A stretch of 64,000 bases of DNA from Phymatolithon calcareum (Eukaryota; Rhodophyta; Florideophyceae; Hapalidiales), in NCBI GenBank assembly GCA_977006965.1, contig OZ345363.1, positions 2,790,001 to 2,854,000 on the forward strand. The letters run 5' to 3'. The stretch's first letter is position 1, and each line of letters opens with the position of its first letter. Below the pieces are notes generated by a model that had not been told where the DNA came from, ran no database searches, and worked only from the letters and a program-made list of their open reading frames with translations. The translations under genes and the position numbers were made by a program. Positions 55,032-64,000 of the stretch are shown one piece after another.

Positions 55032-56990
55032 TAAAATGTATATAAATACGTAGCTTTATTTAATGGAAACATGGACCTAATATCTCAGCACTATGTATAA
55101 AACTCTTATTAATTAACCCATGTGCATGCAGCATGCGATTTTTCGCATATAAGGAAAATGTTCGTTTTTGATAGCAACAGTGTGCTTTTTTGAATTTTTT
55201 GTCTTTGTTGAAAATCTTGCTGGGGTGTCGAGCATCACTGGAGGCGGAGCGCCGTGAAAAATATGCGGTTTGTAGGAAAACGGAACTGGTGGCGGCAGTA
55301 TGAGAAAAACCCTTCGTTATTTTAGGGTCGAACGAGTTAAGCCAGCACTTTTTGTAATTATTACCGCCAGAAAAACCATGACGCGCATTAACCAGACGGA
55401 CCGCCAGTTTCGCATTGGACTGTTGGAACGAAGTCGGATGATGTGGGTAGCTTGACTGGAAAGTCCTAAGGCTGTTAGACGGATTATAGTGGAGGTTTTG
55501 ATAAGTAGAAACGCAAGAAAGACTTCGACTAACCTTGTTCCAGAGCTGGTTTAATGCGAGGAAAGGGGTATCAGGGCCGTATTGGAAAGTTCGTTTATCG
55601 AGGAGGAAGGGGTACCGGAACCATCATCAAGGAAGGTTAATCAGCTTGCTATCATTCGCGTGTACTCTGAAATGGACCCAGTTGGGCCACTAGTACTTAT
55701 CTCTGGATTCAAAACCTTTAATGAACTATTTGCCAGGGAGAGCGAGACGTACAATGTTACTCAGACGGGTGGACTGTATTTTGCACAGCGGTTCAGGCAA
55801 CCCGAGACATGAACAGGGGTGAAGATTGGAATTGGGGATAAGTCTTGTGAATGCAGACCGAGTGATGCGGGCGTGCGCACGGCCAAAGTGATCATGCGAA
55901 GTAATTCTCAGAGGACGGGCAGAACAAAGTGTGGAGTGGTGAGAAACAGTCGTGGCGGCGAACAATAGGTACTAAATCCTTTAGAGGCGGGAAGTGTCTC
56001 AGATATTTCGCGCTTGCCGCGGTAAGCGAAGCATCGGCTAAGGTGAAATGTTGTGCACATAGGTGTATAGGCAATGAGGAAAAACAATAATCACCTGCAT
56101 GCAAAGGAAAGACTGGAATGGGAGACAACAGTTAGCATGAATGTTGAGGGCCCGAATCTTGCATCGAAGCTCGACATGCTTACCTTTCAATGGACAATCC
56201 GTCCGCTTATTTCGCGAAACAAGCAGACGGATGTACGATGCACATCATGATCACAGTTTCGAAGCCTTTCCAAGCGCGAATGTGGAAATTGAGTGGTCCG
56301 TTAGTATAAGTGTTTAAAGCCCGAATCGTGGAAAGAGATCGATGCAAATACAGTACAATTCAAATATATTGGATAACAGAGTGCAAAACAACGGGGAAGG
56401 ATGTACAATGCACTTCAAGATCGCAGTTCCGGACGCTGTTCATACGCGTATTCGTGTAGAGGACGACTGAAATTCTTTTTCACTGCCGGCATGCAAACGG
56501 AAAGTGGAAAAGGAAAGCTCAGCTAATCTTAGTCATAAAAGCCGAAATCTTGGAGAGATGATCGATATACTTACCGCGCATATGGGATTGCAAAATAATG
56601 TCGAATAATGCACATAATGCGTGATAGTAATGTCGGAGCCTGCACAGTAATAGCAATGGAGATGATTGAGCGCCAAGTGAGAAATGGATCTGCCGCGGCA
56701 CGGACTCGAAATTGGTGAGCGTGAATTACCTGTTCACCAAACAGCCATAGAATCATGCTGCATGATTCAGCATGGTGGATACGATCGGCATCCAGGCTGA
56801 TCCCTGAATCGACCGCGAGTGCGGCCAGGGGGTCCCCGGTAGCAGGAAGGCGATTCGGATCCAACAGGTGCTTCCTTCGGCGTCAGCGGCCGTCGACAAA
56901 CGCGAGGACTTCTACAGCGCTTAAATTGGCGGGAAGAATGTGTAACGTATGATATGAAGTCTCACGGGGACGTCCTAATTTACACCCGGC
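55032..56990. other. No recognised gene; degenerate repeats at 56.15-56.64 kb
   Basis: A 76-codon frame (55582-55812, ending QRFRQPET) has no known family. Around 56149, 56318 and 56539 the motif GCCCGAATC (or GCCGAAATC) is followed at similar distances by GATGTACRATGCAC- or GCACATAATGCG-like sequence, suggesting a diverged tandem repeat of roughly 170-220 bp. Confidence 0.35.
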
Positions 56991-57030
56991 AGGAGGATCC
57001 TCCTCCATGGAGAAGTCGACTTCTCCATGG
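56991..57030. repeat. Two adjacent perfect palindromes
   Basis: AGGAGGATCCTCCT (56991-57004) is directly followed by a 26-bp perfect palindrome at 57005-57030 (half-site CCATGGAGAAGTC). They lie about 250 bp upstream of the coiled-coil gene. They could be a protein-binding site, a foldback or a recombination scar. Confidence 0.8.
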
Positions 57031-57281
57031 TAAACGCAAGCGTCATTTACCACCACGTGTCCTGAAAGTACAATATTTTTACACGTGTATGTCCAGAAGG
57101 GGGAGGTGAATCCCGCAGAGGCGTCTGGCGCGAGTCAGCTGACTACATCCAGAGCTCTAACATCCGTGTTTTTGACCGAGCTCGCTAGGCCAGTTACTGC
57201 TGTCCGCAAAGCCGGCCACGGCCAGGACCTCGGGAAAGCGTTGCGCTTGCGTGGGCCGCCGAATCTGGATTTTCAACAGAC

Positions 57282-59143
57282 ATGCCGTTTCCTTCTGGGC
57301 AGGGAATGGTCCCTGGGAGATCTGTTCTCCTCGCTGAGGACAGAGATCGTAGTCGGTCACCGTCGCAATCCCGGTCAAATTCCGAACTCCAAACTAGACA
57401 ATACGCTGAGATTCTCTGTGCTCTGAAGCGAATCGAGGAGAAGGTGAGCAAAAACACGCAGGAGATCGAGAAGGAAATCGCAGCGTCGAATCAAGCCCGG
57501 GAGTCTATTGCGCAGAAAGTTGGTTCGTTCTCCGAGAGTGTGCTGTCGGAACTGGAGGAAGTGAAGAAGAAGGCTGATGCGATTTCTGCAATAATGAGCC
57601 GCACCGGCTCCGGAATCCGACGTCCCGCCAGCGTTCTGCGCTTGCCGAAGGCTGCCCTGGAATTGCTCGAGTTCGCGGCTGGACCCGAGCGAGCACGTGT
57701 TCCGTTTATGGCCTTAGTTTGCCAAATAACTGTTATCAGCTATCTGCATCGCGTCCCCGAATTGCGGTTGTGGACATCTGAACGTCTATGGAACTCCATG
57801 TTGCAACATCGGGCTATTATGGTGGACTCAACAGGTCTTTCGTTGGTATTCTTTGCGCCAGTAAATAACAAGAAGTCACTCTATCAGACGATTCCTGGAA
57901 AAGCCTGGTCGTACTTGACGCGCCGAGTCATTGCCAACGTGATCGCAAATGCGAAGTCCGATCTTTTCGCGGTGCCCTGTGAAGCCACCGACTCAGGGCC
58001 CAGAGTTCTTCCTGGTTCAGACGTTACTGTTGCAACTGCATCGTCGAATCTATCGTCTGGAAATACCACCGGGCAGACTAAGCCGGCGATGCCGTCTTGG
58101 CTGAGCGCGTTTGGGGACAGGGACAGCGTTAGGAGTACTGTCATGGAGTGCATTGATGAAATTGAGGCCTTCAAAGGGCGACTACCAACAGCCAGAACAT
58201 CGGCTACCTCATCGACATCAACCGGAGGGTCCGCTACGCCGAGGCCATCTAAGAGACGGAAACGATTGCCCAGGGAGGGAGCGGCGGCGGTGCGGTTCCA
58301 GGCGGTTGAAGAAATAAGGAAAATCATCGTTGACCACCTGAACGACGGTCGGCGGGTTATTAGGAAGAATTTATTTTCCAAGGCACTCTTTTTGGTGGAA
58401 AAGCTGTTGCTCGAGGAGTGGACTCCGGCGGTCGGCAAATGTCATGGTTTTTTTTCTCGTTCCCAACTGTAACCGAGGCTGAAAGTCTAGTCCCTCTGTC
58501 CGGGGAAGCTTTATCTCGTCATTCACCTTGGCGCATTGAGAACGCGGACATTGGGTGCGATAGTCGCAGCTCATTGGCAAATCTTCAGAAGTTCAATAAT
58601 CTGAAGCTGAAGTTTCCGTCGATGAATGTCACGATTTTTTACAAGAGGCGTGTGGAAGCTCCAAGTCATGCTTTAGAATCTGGGGGAGAGGTCGAAGTTC
58701 AGACATGGAAGGAGTCCATAAACTGTCACGAGCTGGCTATGGAGGCACTGATGGAGTGCTTTCAGAACAAGGACAAGGGTATGACGCTTGGGCTGTCCGA
58801 GCTGAGTTTGAAAGCGGTTCACATCATGGCTTTGGGGCTTCGCGGGTTGCTGCGGAAATGTGTCGGTGAGAGACCGCTTGCGGTGGAAGACATTGCTCTC
58901 GGTAGTCATGTAGGTTGGAGTGATGAGCACAATATGTCTGTGATGATCGAGAAGACCTGGCAAAATGTTCCTTCCAAGGTGTACACTGAAGTCATGAACC
59001 GCAAGTTTAATATGTCGTTCCAAGAGTATACCCAGCTTCAATTACTGAATATTGCGCGGCGAACTGAGGCAGAAACTCTAGAGCATGAGTCCGGGATAAT
59101 TGTCCTTGCGGACGACGACGACGATCTACTTCAGCATGGCTAA
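57282..59143 (+). CDS. Coiled-coil protein split by a -1 frameshift, about 620 aa in total
   Basis: The first frame runs 57282-58472 and the second 58418-59143. They join at a run of eight T (58448-58455), where a -1 shift links FSKALFLVEKLLLEEWTPAV to FPTVTEAESLVPLSGEALSR. The N terminus has an Arg/Ser-rich segment (DRDRSRSPSQSRSN). A coiled coil follows at about residues 47-105. There is a folded-looking region (SVLRLPKAALELLEFAAG ... LRLWTSERLWNSML), a basic patch (RPSKRRKRLPRE), and an acidic C terminus (DDDDD). I recognise no family. It faces the tnp2-like gene 1.1 kb away and may be its accessory protein, or an unrelated gene. A sequencing error, a real mutation, programmed slippage or a short intron could explain the shift. 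Confidence 0.6.
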
Positions 59144-59703
59144 GTGAATTGACTAGGCAACGAGCGAGTCGATGCACTAGCATTCAGTGTTGTTAAGTTT
59201 TCGATTTGTATGTTCTATTGAAGCCCTTTATGCACGTTAAAATAAAATGGAGAAGATGTGGGCGTTTGGGCAGTTCCCTTGAATGTCACTTGGCATGGAT
59301 TGTATCTGTTCAGGAAATATTTGCCCCTCTAATTCAAATGCACAGAATGTATATTCATGCCAGTACGGGCGTTGGGGGCTCAACCCGCACAAATGTAAAA
59401 TAAATTGTTTGCTGTTTCTCTGTACGACACCCACAAGGGTGTGTTACGGTTGAAAAAGGGCCAGACAGTTCATTCATACGCATCGAAATGCATCCACCTG
59501 GCTGACGATGGGGACGACGGCTCGGAGGAAAGGAGGAGGTACTCATTGGAGTGTGTCAACCTCGCTGGCGTTTGGGACCCCAAAATCCAGCGAGACTCAC
59601 GCTTCGAGGACACCCAAACGAATGGTGAAGCCCTCACGGTAATGCATCCACCTGATTGGAGGTTCTCATCGGAGTGAGCGTTGGAGATGAGACCCAAAGC
59701 AAT

Positions 59704-59813
59704 ACAACGTTTATACGGTGGGTGCATTCCGTCCAGTTGCGGTACGTACAAGTTCCATATGGAACTTGTACTTACCGCAACTGGACGGAATGCACCCACC
59801 GTATAAACGTTGT
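59704..59813. repeat. 110-bp near-perfect palindrome
   Basis: Arms of about 55 bp are centred between 59758 and 59759 (TTCCATATGGAA) with no spacer and one mismatch (C/A near 59745). The arm includes ACAACGTTTATACGG and TGCATTCCGTCCAGTTGCGG. It lies between the coiled-coil gene and the tnp2-like gene. As RNA it would fold into a long hairpin. Confidence 0.92.
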
Positions 59814-60220
59814 GGACGACATACATAGCATGAGAGCAGCCAATAGTTTTTGCTTTGCTCTAGGTGTCGTATGGTTTAAACTGGGTGAGCAACCGACACA
59901 CTGGCCGCTATGCATCGCATACAAGACAGGAGACTCATGCAATCCCCACCCTTAGATTCGGATTGCATTCATGTGACACTCACCTCAATGGACCTTTTAT
60001 ATTGGCATTTACCGGAGCAAGCAGAGCGAGGGAGAAATCAAATTTGTAGTACTGCACTGCTCCTTTCTAGTCCCAACCCTGTTGACTAGCATTACGAATA
60101 TCATGCCCGTAAGAGTGACAATTATCTTTCAGTGCACTGGCTTTATCGCGCTCGGTCCTTGCAAACTGTTTGCTCTAAAGTTAGTGCTTGGTGAATTGTC
60201 AATAAAATCTGGAAATCGCC

Positions 60221-63200
60221 CTACCCTCGTCTTGGAGGATATCCTTCGAATTTTGTCTTAAGGAAGAAGATACATCCCGGAGTTACTGAGGATGCGTTTC
60301 CGTGATTAATTTGGTTCTTGTGCGGTACTATACTGCAGATATTTGAGTCACAGTCGTGCAACTTTCCAGTCCTACGAATGTGGTCCCCCACCTTTACGAA
60401 AGCGAGAGGCCTGCCCACTTCGTACTTGCAGTAGTTCATTTCGTAGGAATGTTCGAACGCTGCTGTCTGTACGACGTGGCAAGGACGTAGAACTACCCAT
60501 AGTTCTTCTTCTCCTGAGAACACTTTAGTGCGTAGAAACGAGATAACGACCCAAAATGTTGGTCCCTCATGTTTTGCAAATTGAAGTTCGCCAACACTTT
60601 GGCGGCAAAGCAAAAAAGGTACATGAGAGCTCATATTGTTGGAGTTGTAGCACCGGATCTCGACAATGTCACCGCCTCTTAGCAACGACACGGTAGTTCC
60701 ATTCGGTAAGGAAGATCGAACGCAGTTGCCCAAAATCAGAGGCGTCAGCCGTGCCTCTCCGGTAGCGCGTTTCAGAGCTCTGAAAACACACGCACTGAGT
60801 AAATCCAAGTCATCCACACTCTCCTCAGAGACTTTCCGCAAGTTTCCTTCAAAGGACCAGTCCAAATTTTGTCTTGACCATGCACCCACTCGGGGAGATA
60901 AAACAGTTCTTCCTGTAAGCTCTAGAAGGGAAGGAATGCAGAACTCTGGGCCAAGGACAAGTCTCACCTCTTCACGATGCACATCTGTTAACAAACCTGG
61001 CAGAGAGTAAAGAACCTCTCTTCCGCTTAACAGACGGATGCACGCGCGAACAGACTGCTCCTTTCCATTAATTGCACCAATTGATACCATCGCAAGACGA
61101 CCTTGCCAGTCATTGAAAATCTCCTCATTCATGGACTGCAGGTGAACGAGCTTATTGTTGCTCTGCCGTATTGCTCTTTTTAGAGACTGATGTGCTTTTT
61201 CAAGTACGAGCTCGCCCACCACAGACACATGCCCTACCATGGGAAGAGTAGTGCACACGAGCTCTAGCAGGCGGTGCACATTTGGTTTGTCGATAGTTTT
61301 TATACACATTAAACGGAAGTGGTGCTCCTTCGCCAGGTCTTTTCTCTCCGTTTCAGATTTTCTCCGATAGTCCATGGCACTAACGTCCTCATCTCGCATC
61401 ATGCATATTCGGCGAACCATGGCTAAGTGGCTTTCCGCTCTCCTCCGGAGATCAACTTGATGTTGGAGAGTGCTTCCAACGAGCTGTGGTGGGACCCAAA
61501 AGTGGGATATGAGGCGAGCACATGAGCCCACCAGGCTTATGGCCTGCCTACACTGGGACGAAGTTTCCATTCTCGGATCCGGTAACGAAAACGCCTTCTC
61601 ACATCCCTTTATGAACGCATACTCCGCCACAACCCCCAAACCATACAGCTCCGACATAGACATCGAATAAAGTGCTTTTTTGTCGTGGTCAAATAGCCGG
61701 CTCTGTGTCGGGAGATCGCAGTCATGCAGATATCCTATCATCAGATTCTCACATGTTTTGCGAACCATTTTGCACGGGAGCAGCTTAAACGCAAGATTTA
61801 TGCAATCTCGAAGATGACCAGTTAGTAAGTGATCGGGTGCGACGAAGCAGGATTTGTAAGGGTCAAGTATCCCTGGCAGAACAGGTACGCCATCTGCAGT
61901 TCGTCGTATCCTCCCTCGCGCTTCGTTAATAGCCACGCACAACGTATGGATGGGCAGCTTCTGAACTGCATCTGGAGCCTTCATTCCTAGTAGACGACAG
62001 GTCTCTTTCTGCGCACCACAGTCTCGAATCGCGCGATGAACAAAGAAGCTTCTTCCGAGTTCTGTCCGCCCGGCCAAAAAATCGCGATCTGAGTATCTAC
62101 TGCCCACAATGGTTGATGAGTGACGCACAAACCGACATAAGTGACAACACGCATTGCTGGTATGTCCAAGAACGTCAATAACCTCATTGAGTGCTGGTGT
62201 GTCACCTAAAAATCCGACAAGGTCCAAAAATATTCTCCGGGTGGTACCTTCGGCGTCGACATCCAGGAATACATCTGTAAGGCCTTTCACAATGTCTTCT
62301 TGAATAAGGTTGAAAACTTCCAGACTCTTAACTCCAGGAGGCGTCAGCGATATGACGCGGACTGCATTAGCGCTGGAACGCGCCTGCAACGGGAGATTTA
62401 GACAAATCATGTAGAAGCCGTCCCCTGACGCTGACTTTCCTTTCGTTATTTCGAATCCGTCCCAGAACAAGAGAAATCTGTAAATAAAGTATTTCTCACC
62501 ATTCGACAAAGTTCCCATACTACTGACAGGACGATGCTTTGCAACACCACGCCTGTCTAGGTGCTGTTGGGCGACTCTGACGCGTCGGACATCGGTGGAT
62601 CGGGATGAGTCAGAGCTGTCAATCGGGGATAGAATTGCCCTGACTTGAGAATCGCTTACCTCCCTGAGAAACGATTGACAATCAAGAGGAGTGCCCCCTG
62701 CCAAAAACAGTGCGTGGCGTGAACGTTCTTCGTTCTCGACCCAGAACCGGTGGATAATCATAAGGCAGTCGTCGTCTCGCGCACCGCGCTGGTTTATGGC
62801 ACTAGATGCAGTCTCTGAAACGCATGGACTGAGAAGCAGCACAACATCTCCTGGCTTGAGTGTGGGCTTCTCCCAGTCACACCATGCTTCCTCTGTTTGC
62901 TTCTTTAGCTCTCTGAGCGCCTCTCGCCTTCGTTTCAGAGCTTCTTCAATCTCTGGTGATCTCTTCTTCTTTTTAGAACGGTGTCTGGATGGACCGCGGA
63001 GAGATGGATCATCATCCAGCGCGCAATGTCCGGGTTCTGGGTCTTCCTCACTTGGAACGTTTGGAATGTCCACCATGACAGAGTCCGTGGGGGATCTGTA
63101 ATGGACATACCCGAAAGCACGTGCTACAGATCGATGACGCTCTGACGCCTTCTCGTGGAAGGTCACCGCAAACGCATCCATGTTTCTTCGACAACTGTGC

Positions 63201-64000
63201 TGTACTGTCCATATTGCGCTGGCGAGCCCTCTCAAATCTGTAGCAGGTGATTCACAGCCAAAAGATTCCTCCACGTTGATATCCAGACTTTGGCACTCGA
63301 TTAGAGATACATTTACAATATCTCCAATCTCTGCAACACCGCCCGCTCCAGAATGGCTGGAATTACCGTCAACGTCTACACTGACACATCGCGCCGGGCC
63401 GTAAAATTCTTCCCTAGCGAACACCACGGGCAAACGGTCTGTGCACTCCTGGTCGGCAGAGCCTTCATATTCCGCTTCATTCGATAAACTTGTTCTGCGC
63501 ATTTCGGAAAAAACAACAGGACTCGCAAGATCTGCCCTCGCGTACTCACTTGGCAGCACAAATCGAATAGTAACAAGTGGTCTTCCATCTTCTCCATACG
63601 AATTCGCCCGCGCTCCCGCCTTCGATGTGTCAACATGAACTAGAGAGTCTGAGCTCCGCACGGTAAGATTATTGAAAAGAATACGCTTGTAGGAGGACGA
63701 TAGCGTCGTGAAATGCGGCAAGGACGTTATTTTCTCCTTATCCACCAGAAAATCTTGTCTTGGAAAGCTTCCGGACTTCCACGAAACGCGCATGACCCCT
63801 TTCTCCCTCCTGAACGCTTCGCAAATCATTCTCATCGCCTGATACTGATAACGCGTCAGCTTTGTGCTCCCTGTGGTCATTAAAATTCCCCACAGCACTT
63901 TCCAATTCCTGATCTGCAAATATGTACTCACAGCCCCACAGGACGTCTCTGAGTCTCGAGATCGAAGCTCTCTGTCCCTTGTCAGATCAATAAGCTCCTC
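60221..64000 (-). CDS. Giant CACTA/tnp2-like transposase, partial at right edge
   Basis: The minus-strand frame is open from the edge (64000) to a stop at 60221, at least 1259 codons. GTG 63929-63931 is not needed as a start, because 23 further codons upstream are open. Numbering from that GTG: LLFWDGFEITKG (Asp about 491), FLDLVGFLGDTPALNEVIDV (Asp about 577), GHTSNACCHLC (zinc-like CxxC, 594-599), APDHLLTGHLRD (Asp about 700) and VGELVLEKAHQSLKRAI (Glu about 907). The D...D-CxxC...E order matches the RNase-H fold of tnp2-type (CMC superfamily) transposases. The C terminus has LHDCDSNIC...H, possibly zinc-binding. A basic stretch (RHRSKKKKR) lies near 315. The frame is intact, so the element may be young or active. 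An intron at CT/GTGAGT (63931) is possible. TIRs were not found. Confidence 0.75.
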   Translation of the reverse strand, partial: EELIDLTRDRELRSRDSETSCGAVSTYLQIRNWKVLWGILMTTGSTKLTRYQYQAMRMICEAFRREKGVMRVSWKSGSFPRQDFLVDKEKITSLPHFTTLSSSYKRILFNNLTVRSSDSLVHVDTSKAGARANSYGEDGRPLVTIRFVLPSEYARADLASPVVFSEMRRTSLSNEAEYEGSADQECTDRLPVVFAREEFYGPARCVSVDVDGNSSHSGAGGVAEIGDIVNVSLIECQSLDINVEESFGCESPATDLRGLASAIWTVQHSCRRNMDAFAVTFHEKASERHRSVARAFGYVHYRSPTDSVMVDIPNVPSEEDPEPGHCALDDDPSLRGPSRHRSKKKKRSPEIEEALKRRREALRELKKQTEEAWCDWEKPTLKPGDVVLLLSPCVSETASSAINQRGARDDDCLMIIHRFWVENEERSRHALFLAGGTPLDCQSFLREVSDSQVRAILSPIDSSDSSRSTDVRRVRVAQQHLDRRGVAKHRPVSSMGTLSNGEKYFIYRFLLFWDGFEITKGKSASGDGFYMICLNLPLQARSSANAVRVISLTPPGVKSLEVFNLIQEDIVKGLTDVFLDVDAEGTTRRIFLDLVGFLGDTPALNEVIDVLGHTSNACCHLCRFVRHSSTIVGSRYSDRDFLAGRTELGRSFFVHRAIRDCGAQKETCRLLGMKAPDAVQKLPIHTLCVAINEARGRIRRTADGVPVLPGILDPYKSCFVAPDHLLTGHLRDCINLAFKLLPCKMVRKTCENLMIGYLHDCDLPTQSRLFDHDKKALYSMSMSELYGLGVVAEYAFIKGCEKAFSLPDPRMETSSQCRQAISLVGSCARLISHFWVPPQLVGSTLQHQVDLRRRAESHLAMVRRICMMRDEDVSAMDYRRKSETERKDLAKEHHFRLMCIKTIDKPNVHRLLELVCTTLPMVGHVSVVGELVLEKAHQSLKRAIRQSNNKLVHLQSMNEEIFNDWQGRLAMVSIGAINGKEQSVRACIRLLSGREVLYSLPGLLTDVHREEVRLVLGPEFCIPSLLELTGRTVLSPRVGAWSRQNLDWSFEGNLRKVSEESVDDLDLLSACVFRALKRATGEARLTPLILGNCVRSSLPNGTTVSLLRGGDIVEIRCYNSNNMSSHVPFLLCRQSVGELQFAKHEGPTFWVVISFLRTKVFSGEEELWVVLRPCHVVQTAAFEHSYEMNYCKYEVGRPLAFVKVGDHIRRTGKLHDCDSNICSIVPHKNQINHGNASSVTPGCIFFLKTKFEGYPPRRG

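Noticed and set aside
57085-57426. 113-codon frame upstream of the coiled-coil gene
   Set aside because: It overlaps the start of the longer 57282 frame in a different phase. Its 3' half is antiphase to clearly biased coding sequence.
1-64000. tRNA and rRNA genes
   Set aside because: I looked for T-loop GTTCRA-type motifs paired with acceptor stems and for conserved rRNA blocks, and found none convincing. A tRNAscan/Infernal run would settle it.

Overview
The window is nuclear DNA of a eukaryote. It holds spliceosomal introns, Ty1/copia and Ty3/gypsy LTR retrotransposons, LINE remnants and several TIR DNA transposons, and no bacterial-style operons. Mostly intronless genes in a small cluster (29.9-35.7 kb) between long transposon-filled stretches suggest a florideophyte red alga such as Chondrus or Gracilaria. 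That is inference; no marker gene in the window fixes the taxon.

Layout. 1-8.7 kb: LINE fragments, copies of a dispersed 3'-tail repeat, and the first copy of a 946-bp TIR element. 8.7-9.8 kb: a GC-rich block with degraded reading frames. 10.0-26.9 kb: an 8-9 kb tandem duplication. Its second unit carries an intact 1387-aa membrane protein with Sel1/TPR repeats (19357-23520). In the first unit the same gene is broken by a nonsense codon and by a processed retrocopy flanked by a 13-bp target duplication. Each unit ends in a GC-rich, degenerate TPR-like gene. 27-29.8 kb: LINE debris and small inverted repeats.

29.9-35.7 kb is the gene island. It has an F-box-like/leucine-rich-repeat protein (29873-31405), a five-exon auxin-efflux-carrier/PILS-type transporter (32951-34445), and a convergent DUF455 ferritin-like protein (34804-35721). 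There is no sign that these three share a pathway.

36.8-50.2 kb is one 13.3-kb nested transposon. A Ty1/copia element (36843-50154, TSD AGCGT) holds a PIF/Harbinger-like element (37029-38746, TSD TTA) near its 5' end. A Ty3/gypsy chromovirus (41801-48812, TSD CTACG) sits in its reverse transcriptase, and the chromovirus holds a second copy of the 946-bp element (44305-45250, TSD CTG). Both LTR elements are dead: stops, frameshifts, mutated catalytic motifs.

50-57 kb has the N-terminal part of a Helitron-like protein with 23-residue STPR repeats (53184-53720), and another PIF/Harbinger-like element (53800-55028) that encodes a Myb/SANT-like protein interrupted by one stop codon. 57-64 kb has two convergent genes: a coiled-coil protein split by a -1 shift at a T8 tract, and a giant CACTA/tnp2-like transposase on the minus strand that is still open at the right edge.
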